Assembly (NCBI GenBank): GCA_036023115.1
Contig: JAYKKT010000037.1
Location: 744,001-808,000 of the forward strand
Direction of reading: 5' to 3'
DNA: 64,000 bases
Origin: Brasenia schreberi
Lineage: Eukaryota > Streptophyta > Magnoliopsida > Nymphaeales > Cabombaceae
Shown here: positions 1 through 9,700 of the stretch, piece after piece
Layout of the letters: each line of letters starts with the position of its first letter
How positions within the stretch are numbered: the first letter of the stretch is position 1
Position numbers and translations under genes: made by a program
The notes under the pieces: model-generated
Databases searched by the model: none
Told to the model about the DNA's origin: nothing
The model's input: the letters and a program-made list of their open reading frames with translations, nothing else

Positions 1-162
1 ACAACAAGCACTTGCATTCTTTTTAGTTCCTGCAAGATTTTTCATACGGAAAATACCTTCATGCTTCACCTTGTTACAAAACATACACTTATTGACAAAC
101 CTATTGCCTTCGTACACTGGGGTACAATACTTTCCCAGTAGATCGCCTTGTTCTGATGCCAT
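1..162 (-). CDS. N-terminus of a hAT-transposase-like BED zinc-finger protein (partial)
   Basis: A reading frame starts with ATG at 162-160 and stays open to the left edge of the window (54 codons seen). It contains the order CxxC (CMFC, about residues 26-29), then a GIFRMKNLAG segment and a cysteine near residue 53. That order resembles the BED-type finger that opens many plant hAT transposases and their domesticated relatives, where a CxxC pair is followed by GGI.R.K.HLAG and a late Cys. The usual His before LAG is replaced (MKNLAG), so metal binding is doubtful if this alignment is right. BED fingers bind DNA at transposon ends. The rest of the protein lies outside the window, so I cannot tell a transposon from a domesticated gene or a pseudogene. 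Confidence 0.5.
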   Translation of the reverse strand, partial: MASEQGDLLGKYCTPVYEGNRFVNKCMFCNKVKHEGIFRMKNLAGTKKNASACC

Positions 163-3100
163 CAAGCCGAGCAAAGATAAACCACAATAAGAACAAAACT
201 TTAAAAAGGTGAGAAATCTCACAAGTTATGAAAGCCCCATATTTTTCAAGTAAAAAATCGAGCTACAAAGGAGTATGTATGAAAAAAAATGTATGCCATG
301 GATTTGAGAAAAACTCTATGGATTTTCAATGGTTTGGTAAAAAAAAAAATGTGTGATTCCTCCACGAAATCGAGTAAATTAAAAGTATGAAAACCATTTG
401 GGAGTAAGGTAGATCTTTGTGTCCTTTGAGAGCAAGCAAAACCATAGAAAAGACTCGAGTTTCTCAGGTTTTATATCCTGCGAGTCAATAATGACTCGTA
501 CGATACGAGCCGTATCATACCGTATCATATAATACAATACGATACTAAATCATAAATCATTGGTTTGCATCATCAGACCTAAAACCTAAGGTTTGAGTAT
601 CTTGATCAGGTTATGGGTTAATTAGTTTGTGAAGGTAGGAAAAGGAAAAACGACTGAGGTAGGTAGATGTGAATACAAAACGGTCTGATCACATGGTAGA
701 AATCTGATCAAGATATCAATATATATATATATATATATCAATTGGTACAAGAAGTCTGATCCTTATAAAGACTAATTCTCATGTTACAACATTTGAGAGC
801 AAATAATGAAGAATATAAGGGACAAATGCAAGAGATTCTACGATGGGTAGGTGATTCAAAGATGTAGGAACAACCATAAGCTAGTAAAGCGACTTTTGCT
901 TTACACCATAAAGAATCCTGATTCAGAGTGGTCTATTGTTTTGAAGAATACGACGGCAAATGGAACCTCGAACAGGACTTCAAGTGTCAAAATCCAACAC
1001 GACTCCAGAACCAAGAAACGATCAAAACTGCAAAGGATCCCGCGGACACCTGCAACAACAAAAGTTTCTACAAGTTACAATTGAGAATAGACCAAAAGAT
1101 TTCAGCTTAACACTCAAAACAACTGACTAAATACTCAAAGAAACTGACAAAATTGCAGAAAATATCCGTTACTATTTTCACTAGGTAGACAATCTAAACT
1201 CCACAAACCCGTTTCTACAAGTTAAGAATGAGAAGAGTCAAGGGACTTCAGCTTCACCAGCAACCAAAAGAAAAATACACGAAACCTAGTACATTAAGAC
1301 CAATATTGCAACCTTGAAATGTCAATCATCTTAAAAATGTGATCCCCGCTAGCATAAACAACTGAAACGCTACGTTATCAGTTCCATAATCCATGACACC
1401 AAGCTGGATTTTTCCCAGCAAAAAAAATATCAAAACCTACTTCATAACATACCAAACCAAACTAGATTACTTTCCAACACTGAGAAAGATAATATGGATA
1501 CTAGCATCTTGGATGAGAGAGGAAATGAGAAAAGAGGAGGGGAGGGAGAACATCAGAAAGGAGAAAAAAAAGAGGAGAAAAGGGGAGAAAGGTTACCGGA
1601 CCGGAGAGATGTTGTCGGAGAAAAATGTCAGCGGAGAAAGCTGTCTCGCAGCAGCGGAGGAGAGAGAGAGAGTACCCCTTCGACTCAGCATAAGTAACCA
1701 GGCTGGGATACCCGGCCCAATCGAGACAGATTTGGAGAGCGAAAACGGAGACCACAAACGAGAAATGAGGCAAAGAAAACTCGGACGGAAATCGGGAAGG
1801 AAACGAGAATAGCGAACCTGGCCTGAACTTTTCCCATTCGTTCGAGAAAGTTAGGTGTCAAGATAAAAAAAGGTCACCTATTTGTTAATTCATTATTATT
1901 GATTTAAATACATTTTATATAAATTAAAGTTTTATTTCAAATGTAAAAATAAACTGCAGCAAAGGGAGGCCTTTTTGATCCATCACAGTTAACGAAAATA
2001 CAGACAAAGTTTTAAAACGGAAACGAGATGGGAACTTTGGTTCCAACCCCTTTATTTGACTTGACTTTGGCCGGTTATTTTGATCAGGAACGGTCCTAAA
2101 GCTGAACAGTCCCTAGTGCCATTTTTCGCATGCAAAGGTGGTCCAAGTGTTTCTGGTATGCACCGACCGGATTTTGACGGTTGTAGCCACTTAGAACCGC
2201 AAATCGCACACCCTTATCTACACGAATTTGATTAACAGTACGGTAAACTCTGTGATAGCTCCAAGGAGAGAGAGAGAGTTTGGGGAAATGAATACGTGGA
2301 CTTCAAATATTTTGAAACTTGATTAGATTTAATCCCGGAAAAGATATAAATGATGACATTTAGTATCCTGATTACATAAAAATCTTAGATGCTATATTTT
2401 GTTCATTGAATTCTGCATCAATTTTTAAATACTTTTCAAGAGATTCAATTATTATGATCAAATAATAAAATAAAAATCTCATACTAACGAAATAAAAATA
2501 AACTCGTTAAATATAATAATGTGTTGTAATTAATCAGCAGATTTAGTCCATATATATGCATTATTCTGAACAAAGTATTTCGTGAGCAATAATTTATTAT
2601 ATCTGTATGGTAAAATTTCATAAATTAACATTCCATTATACTGAAATTTAGAACACCTCATCTAATCAAGATTAAATTTAAGGATACATACCCCTTAAAA
2701 GCTTATTACACATAATACCCATGTAACATGTTGAATATTCCCAAACTCATTGTTCTAGACCAATCCGGATCTAGACTCAACGCCGGTGGTCCACCTTGGC
2801 TGGGCTGGCCCCTTGCGGCACAATCCTTATGAGTTACTACTTGTAAAATAATGAAAATTAATTTCTATAATTAAATCAAACTTTTTCTTCAAATCATGAT
2901 ATATAATTTTTGAGATTATTCTATCTCATAAGACTTTCAATCATAATTCCTATGTCTGGGATAGTATATTCATTTAGAGGTGCTCCAGTAGGTTGACCTA
3001 ACAAACAAATTTCATGATTTTGACCTAACCCATAAGGTATAAATTGACTCAGTATGGTGACAGTTCTTTCTTTAAAAACAGTCTAACTTAAATTTACGGT

Positions 3101-3821
3101 ATACCTTATAGGTACACCGACTCTCTCTAAGTCGGAGCACTTGTCTTTATGTGACAGAACTCAACCCACCACTAGTACTTTTTCATTTAACAACCAATTG
3201 ACAAATGTAATCAAGATATTTCACAGTTCTCTGACTCTCAACTTTCTATAACACTCATAATAAAATGATAATAATCAAGAGCTATATAGCGTAAATTATC
3301 TAATATCAACTCATTTTTACAACACTAAATATACCATTAATAAGAGCATAGAATCAACTCATTCTAACACCCTGTCCGATGTCTCACTATGTCACTGTTC
3401 GCATAAAAATCTAATCGCTTCTGAATGCCGATAGAACAGAGGCCTAGCCCAAGTTTAATAACTATTTAATATGATTATGACTAGTTAATATATTATACGT
3501 TATAACATCGACTTTAGTTGGCTATTGTATTTCTTGTTGGTTTGTAATTTTACAACTGTTAGCTCACTATACTTATTTGGACATAAGTTAACTTAGTAAA
3601 ATTTGTTATAATTATTTATCTTATTTAGTTTGAAATAGATTTTCAAGATACTATAATCTACCAAAGTGACTTTTTTATAATACTCTAAGATACTAAACTA
3701 AATATTTAACACCACGTTGAGATAACATTATATTAGCATCGAGTCAATGTCACCTGCGCCCCACTCCTCATGAGCTTTTCTAGAACATAGCGGATTGGGG
3801 CCTCAATTGGGACCCAAGGAC
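163..3821. other. unassigned AT-rich region, no gene supported
   Basis: No long or family-recognisable reading frame is visible. A short (AT)n tract lies at about 719-740. A purine-rich block at about 1480-1830 gives overlapping low-complexity frames on both strands that look like artefacts of composition; it could be leader or promoter sequence of the hAT-like gene to the left, but nothing proves it. From 1861 to 3821 the DNA is AT-rich with a GC-richer patch at about 2755-2825. It is probably old transposon debris that I cannot assign. Confidence 0.4.
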
Positions 3822-4011
3822 TGGATAAGTGGAGCTAGCAGTACAGTCAGATCACAAAGGAGCTATGAACAATGCGGAAGCAAAAATGCCCTCAAAGGGA
3901 GAAGAAGGAGATAAAAAGTGAAGAGCCAAGGAAGAAGAAGAGGAGGCACAAAGTTTTCACATGAGGCCTTTGTTGTTGTTGTTTATGTATTTACCTTTTC
4001 TTTTGTTACTT

Positions 4012-4095
<84 letters not shown>

Positions 4096-4311
4096 TTTCC
4101 ACTTCTCGTGATTTTCACCTTGGGCTTTTCATTAAAGCCATTTTATGTTTATCTGACAAATACTTGCATCTTTTTCAAAAGCAAAACCATTTTTCTTTGT
4201 AAATTTTACCTTTTATAAATCAACTTACGAGATTCAGAAATAGGACCTTCCTTCCCGCATTTCATGGTTGTTGTTGTTATTGGGGTCAATAGTGGCCACC
4301 AACAACTTACA
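3822..4311 (-). repeat. Copia-1 3' LTR
   Basis: It starts tggataag and ends acttaca, matching 8597-8922 over most of its length. It is longer than the 5' copy mainly through extra sequence at about 3890-3950 and an expanded TA tract at 4016-4092. Confidence 0.75.
4016..4092. repeat. (TA)n microsatellite, about 77 bp, inside the Copia-1 3' LTR
   Basis: An uninterrupted TA run. The equivalent place in the 5' LTR (about 8688-8703) has only a short TA run, so the tract expanded or shrank after insertion. Reading frames across it are artefacts. Confidence 0.95.
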
Positions 4312-4399
4312 TCTCCCACTTGGTCACTTCATCCAATCTATTATACATTGGTTTTACCTCCCACTATTTTAGGGTTTTACAAAGTTATATCATTTTCTA

Positions 4400-6610
4400 G
4401 TTGAAAGTAAATTGCAACTTTTACCTGTTATGCGGTTTTTCAAAACCAATATGTTTTACCTTCATAACCATCAACAAAGTGTATTTCTATACTCATACTC
4501 CAGGTATATCTCAACCCATGTGCATAATATATTTAGTAAAAAGTTATTTTGAGATAACTTTAGTCAAGGGGTCAACTAACATATTATCTATTTGCATATA
4601 AGATATAGTTATTTCATTTCTTTTTAGCATATCATGAGCGTAATGATATTTAACCATGATATACTTCTTAAGCTATCAACTCTACTCCAACTTCAGATCA
4701 CATATGAAGCAACTTATTTAGATGACACTCGTAGCAGTCAACATACTCAGCTTCTTCTCTTTGCAACTCTACACAACCCTATTTCTTGGAAGCCCAAGAT
4801 AACGCACTACCTCCAAATAAGAATATTTGACTGAAGGTTGACTTATTGTCATCTTTACTCCCAACAAAGTCAGCATTTGAGTATAATAACACTTTTAGTT
4901 TATCTACTTGAAAACATAGTTTTAAGTCTTTTATTCCTTTAAGATATCTTATAATTTTTTTCACAACTATCCAATGTTGTCAACCAGGATCACTTTGATA
5001 TATACTCACAAGACTAACAACACGTTGATATCAGGTTTTGTTCACAACATCGCATACATCAAGCTACCTACAACTTATGTGTAAGTGATATTAGGCTTGT
5101 TCTCTCTCTTACTTGGACAATAGCGTTACTCAATTTGACCCCTTTAGCAATAAGTATAGTTGCAGGATTGCACTCACCTATTTTAAACTTCTTGATGATA
5201 TAATCAATATATATCTCTTGACTCAAACATAAGAGATTAGATTCTCTTTCACGATAAATCTTTATACCCAGAATATAGGATGTCTCTCCCATATCCTTCA
5301 TTTTGGACCTTGAGTTTAACCATAACTTGGTTTTGACAATCATTTCATTATCATTCTCATTTAACAATATGTCATATTCATATAAAGATAGAATGACAAA
5401 GTGACTCTTAATGTTTTACACATACACAAAGTGGTCAAGTTCATTAGCCACAAACCCAAGTTTATAATGACATTTTGAAAAATCAAATATCATTGACGAG
5501 GTGATTGTTTAAGGCCGTATAATGATTTTTTCAACGTATATATTTTATCTTCTTAGCTTTTAATAACACACCCTTCTAAGTGTTGCATATATACTGAAAT
5601 TGCCAGAATAATTCTAATGGATGCAAATTTTTCAATAGGAGAATATGTCTCAATATAATCTATCACCCCTTTTTGGGAGAATCTCTTTGCAACTAACCTC
5701 GCGTTAAACTTATTGATAGACTCATTGACTTTATATTTCTTTTTCAGAACTCATTTATAGCATATGACTTTCCTTACTTTTGGTAAATCAATTAATTCTC
5801 AAACTTGATTTTTTTCTGAATGGATTCAATTTCCTCATCGATGACCTTTTCTTAATCTGACGATTGAGATGAGTCAATAGCCTGCTAATATATAAGGTTA
5901 TCAATCAACTCATTTAAATCCACAGAATTGCATACTTTCTTTGCAAAGTAAGTGTTATAATCCTTTAAGTAGGACAATATGACCCTAGGTCTTTTATGTC
6001 TACTTAAAGTTTCAGTTTGATAAAGAAGATCATCATATCTATGGGTTCAAATGATAACGGATCTAAATCCATTAGATCATCAATGCAATTATTTTCAAGA
6101 ATGTCATTCTTATATTCCTCTAAGAATTCAAATATTCCTGTTTTCTATTAAACCATGGTCTTTATGATAAAATCAATATCCCTTAGAACCTTTGGGATAT
6201 CCTATAAAAATACATCTTAAGGGCCTTCTTTCTAGCTTATCCCTACATTGATCAAGGATCTTGACATGTGTTATAGATCCCCACCTCCTTAGATGATAAA
6301 GGTCTGGTTTTATTCCAAATCATATCTCATATGGTATAAAGAATACAGTCTTACACGATAATCTATTTAAAATATATACGACTATACAAACTGCTTCTCC
6401 CCAAAATACTCTAAGAAGAGAAACATATATGAGTATAGACCTAGTTATATTCAATAAGATCTTGCTATATCTCTTTGCTATATCATTTTGCGAGGTGTTT
6501 TGGGCATGATATTTTATTTTGAAATACCAAAGTCTTTAGAGTATTCAAAGAATTCTATAAAGGTGTATTCACCACCTCGGTCTGACCTTAAGACTTTAAT
6601 TGTCTACTCT
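4400..6610 (-). pseudogene. Copia-1 pol remnant (integrase, reverse transcriptase, RNase H)
   Basis: Minus-strand fragments match copia pol in order. Integrase-type segments lie at about 6200-6600. Reverse transcriptase lies at about 5070-5370, with KMKDMGETSYILGIKI typical of the copia RT thumb. An RT/RNase H connection follows at 4779-4964 (RYLKGIKDLKLCFQ, then SADFVGSKDD-like sequence) and RNase H debris to about 4400. The RT catalytic YVDD is changed to a YEYD-like sequence near 5360. Many stops separate the pieces, so no enzyme can be made. Confidence 0.75.
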
Positions 6611-6639
6611 AATTGATTTTTAAGTTATTGCTTATTCTT

Positions 6640-7193
6640 GTTGTTATTCTATAGACATGTGATTTCTTAAAAAAATTGATCGCCCTTCTTATTGTTATTC
6701 TTACCAAATCTCTTATTTAATTTTTTCTTATTCTAGTTGTTTTTATAGCTTAACCCTAAATCATCTTGAGCAACTAGCAATTTTTCTCTTTTATTTTTAT
6801 TTATATGTTCTTGTTAAATTAATAGTTTTAACGAAAGTTCTAAGAGAGTAAAATCTGGTCCAAGTTTAATGGTTGTGGTTACCATATTCGAAGAAGGGGG
6901 AGACTGTTTAGAATCGCGGATATCTAATTTTTTTCAGTAATGACTGACTTCGCTATAGCTAAATCTCTAGCCATTAATCGTAGTCATGGTTATAGTATCA
7001 TCCTTTAGAAATGTCTTATATTTTCTTTTTCTTTATCTGTTCCAATTGTGGTAGGGGTAAAACAGTTTTCCTAAGTATATAATCAACACTTTCTAAAGTT
7101 AAGGTCAACGGGATTCTTCTTTTCCACGTTTGAAAATTCAATCCCTTTAACTTTTCAATTTTTACCAATTCATGAACACAAATTATTTAAGTC
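6640..7193 (-). pseudogene. Copia-1 gag remnant
   Basis: A minus-strand frame beginning near 7193 reads weakly like the Copia-3 gag start (HELxKxEKLxGLNFQTWKRR). It ends in the Lys/Asn-rich tail near 6650. Frameshifts and stops interrupt it, and the zinc knuckle seen in Copia-3 is absent. Confidence 0.6.
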
Positions 7194-7981
7194 ATTTTTA
7201 ATAGTTTGGTAGAAACAATAAATAGAGGGTCTATACAGTTTAAATGAGAAACAAAAAACAGTCAACTGATAATTGAACATAAGACATTTTCTAAGAAGCC
7301 GACAATAAAATATAGCCATACACTAGACTCCAGTATCCATAAAATCCAGGTACTGAATTGTAAATACTTTAGGCACTTAACAACAATTTTAAATAACATC
7401 TAGGTACCATAATGAAAATATAAGATTCAGATAACTTTTGTAATTTTAGAACAAATCTAAGGAGAAAACAATAAATTTGCTTTTCGTCTACTTGTGTAAT
7501 TTCTTTACAAGTAAAGGGCAAACATGTAATTTTAACTTTTGTCTGGTCTTATCAGTAATTTTCTAAACATATTAGGGACAAATCAATAAAATTATCGTAT
7601 GTTTTTTAGAGATTTTTGAAACTGATCAGGGATAGAATGGTAATTTTGCCCCTTGGTCCGAAATAGAGGACATAAATGTCTTTTGACTTTGTTGTACTTG
7701 TTAATTTTCGCACATTTAAGAACAACTACGTAATTCAATAGGCTAGTATTTGATAATTTCCTTAAACTATGAGAGGATGAAATTATCCTTTCGTATGTTT
7801 AGGGGCAAACTTGTCTTTTAACTTTAAAATATCTGAACTTTTTGGTAAATTTGTCCCTTTGTAGATTATAACTTAATCGAATACCCGAGGACAAAACACA
7901 CTTTTTAGTCCACTGCCTGAGACGATTTTCGTGAAATTGCTGCTCTAGGCGGTTTACCGCCTACGATTTTACAAAACTGTA

Positions 7982-8580
7982 GTGGATATAAACGGAGGAG
8001 AGAGATGTCTGAAGAGAGAGAGGGAGAGAGATGTATGTAGAGAGAGGGAGAAAATAGCTCTTTCGTCCTCTCTTGGTTATCGTCTTTCTAGCTTCTTAGC
8101 CTGCACTCAGCCTTTTACCTTCGCCTTTTCTGGTTTTTGGCATGCGCCTAGCCTTTTGACCTCCATCTTTTCTAACTTTCTTGCCTGCGCTCAGCCTTTG
8201 GTCTTCGCTTCTTCTGACTTTCTAGCCTGCGCTCGGTCTTTAGCCTTCATTTTTTTGTCTTTCTAGCCGATGCATAGCCTTTGGCCTTCGCTTCTTCTAG
8301 TTTTCTAACCTATGCTCAACCTTTGGCCTCCTTCTTTTCTGGCTTTCTAACAGGCGCTTAGCCTTTGCCTCTTCTGGCCTGTGTTCAGCCTTTTGCCTTC
8401 ATTTTTCTGGCTTTCTAACCTACACTTAATCTTTGGCCTTCGTTTTTCTGGATTTCTAGCCTACGCTCTGTCAGGCCTTCACCTTTTCTGGCTTTTTGGA
8501 CCACGCTAAGCTTTTGTCCTTTGTTTCTCAAAAACGAATAGAGGAGAGATCGGTCCTCTGTCTGTTTTGGTTATGACCTT
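7982..8580 (-). repeat. Copia-1 untranslated leader with a degenerate tandem repeat
   Basis: Between the primer-binding site and gag, a unit of about 40-45 bp recurs from about 8085 to 8520. Its plus-strand core is like agcctttggccttcgctt, then ttctggctttctagcctgcg. Ten or so diverged copies are visible. Open frames here come from the repeat, not from a gene. Confidence 0.7.
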
Positions 8581-8593
8581 GCTTTGATATCAA
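8581..8593 (-). other. Copia-1 primer-binding site (degenerate)
   Basis: The plus strand reads gctttgatatcaa, a decayed complement of TGGTATCAGAGC, the plant initiator tRNA-Met primer site of copia elements. It lies directly inside the 5' LTR. Confidence 0.7.
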
Positions 8594-8596
8594 TAT

Positions 8597-8922
8597 TGGA
8601 TCAAGCAATACAATAGGATCGCAATGGAGCCGTAAGTGATGTGGAAGCAAATGTTGTTGTTTTTTATGTATTTACTTACTTTTCCATATATATATATATA
8701 TATAATTGGCTTTTCCACTTCTTATGATTTCTGACCTTAGCTTTCTGCTAAAGTCATTTTATGTTTATCTGAGAGATGCTCGTATCTTTTTCAAAAGCAA
8801 AACCATTTTCTCCGTAAATTTTATCTTTATAAAGCAACTCATGAAATCTGGGAAGAGGACTCTTCTTCCCGCATTTCATGGTTGTTGTTATTGGGGTCGA
8901 TAGTGGTTACTAACAACTTACA
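8597..8922 (-). repeat. Copia-1 5' LTR
   Basis: It starts tggatcaag and ends acttaca. The segment at about 8846-8922 is also shared with the LTRs of Copia-4 and with the solo LTR at 47031-47432, showing that these elements are related. Confidence 0.75.
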
Positions 8923-9448
8923 GAAAATCCTCATACACATGACCAGGGTGGGGGCACGTCTATGTTCCGCGAACCAATCCCAGCACATTGTTGTTCTAAT
9001 TTTTCTCTCAAAATATCCTCTCCTCCAAGTTTCTGACGAGCGGTCATATTTTCATCCCAACCCATTGATTCCACCCACGCCCCCCTCGAGATTCCCTTCA
9101 GATACCTCTCTCGGTCGCTTCCCCTCTCTTCTCTCAAGTGTTAGTGTACATCCTAGTTTCTTCTTCTTTTTGCTGGTTGATTAATTTCTTTTTGGCTTAT
9201 GAAAAAAGAATAACCCTCTAAACCCTCTAGACCCATTTTAGCCACAACATACACATCAATGCACAAAAAACTAAAAACTTAGTTTTTTTTCCGATTTTTG
9301 TCTTCAAAATCAGACCCTTCTCATACCAGACCAGCAACCACTATTTGCTGGTGATTGCTGAAGAAGAAAACAACAAGGGAAAGCAGAACCCCAAACAAAC
9401 AATGTGCAAACACTCCTCCTAAGCGAGCCCACTAGGTAGGAAATCTAG
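8923..9448. other. intergenic, no feature recognised
   Basis: Pyrimidine-rich stretches occur (for example 9095-9190), but no coding family or repeat boundary is recognised. Confidence 0.4.
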
Positions 9449-9700
9449 ATGTCGTTTGAGTTTGGCTCCAAGCTTTGGCATGGTGAGTTCAGGATCACAT
9501 ACCTCTACGCCAATAGTGATACCATGGAGATCCTTGTGTGCAAATCGATTTCAAAAAAGAAGCTGACACAGGTCGATATAGAGGATGTTCAAAGGAAAGT
9601 AATGATTATGAAGCATCTTTTGACGCACTCTAACATTGTCAGCTTGAAGAAACATATAAGAATGACAGACAACATTCATCTAGTAATAGAGCTCTCCCTT
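9449..9700 (+). pseudogene. fragment of a calcium-dependent protein kinase (CDPK)
   Basis: From the ATG at 9449 about 84 residues align by eye with the start of the CDPK kinase domain. A degraded glycine loop (HGEFRITYL for the usual RGEFG.TYLC) is followed by the VAIK-type lysine in VCKSISKKKL, then VDIEDVQRKVMIMKHL and HSNIVSLKK, and finally HLVIELSL where CDPKs have an MELC-type hinge. The similarity stops near 9700 and the frame runs on into unrelated sequence. Several invariant positions are changed, and the catalytic loop, DFG motif and EF hands are missing. It is a single-exon fragment and looks like a captured or abandoned piece rather than a working kinase. Confidence 0.7.

Larger units (their letters stand above)
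3822..8922 (-). mobile_element. Copia-1, degraded copia-type LTR retrotransposon
   Basis: Two related LTRs bound a minus-strand internal region with gag and pol debris. The 5' LTR (8597-8922) follows a degenerate primer-binding site at 8581-8593, and a polypurine tract (complement of tctcccactt) adjoins the 3' LTR at 4312-4321. The element is about 5.1 kb, shorter than its relatives here. The reading passes from integrase remnants (to about 6600) almost directly into the Lys/Asn-rich gag tail (about 6650), so the zinc knuckle, protease and first part of integrase appear deleted. Stops and frameshifts are throughout. I could not find a matching target-site duplication: 3817-3821 and 8923-8927 differ. 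Confidence 0.85.

Noticed and set aside
1393..1812. 139-codon plus-strand frame and overlapping frames on both strands
   Set aside because: Purine-rich low-complexity DNA gives open frames in several phases; no recognisable domain.
3918..4218. Two plus-strand frames of 85-94 codons with long Ile/Tyr runs
   Set aside because: They translate the TA microsatellite inside the Copia-1 LTR; no gene.
7982..8266. 94-codon plus-strand frame with repeated LACAQPL-type words
   Set aside because: Product of the minisatellite in the Copia-1 leader, on the strand opposite the element's genes.
8050..8520. Regularly spaced repeats that might suggest a CRISPR array
   Set aside because: The units are diverged, contiguous and lie inside a plant retrotransposon leader; no spacers and no cas genes.
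3817..8927. A target-site duplication for Copia-1
   Set aside because: The 5-bp flanks at 3817-3821 and 8923-8927 differ; either the LTR start is misplaced or an end was altered.
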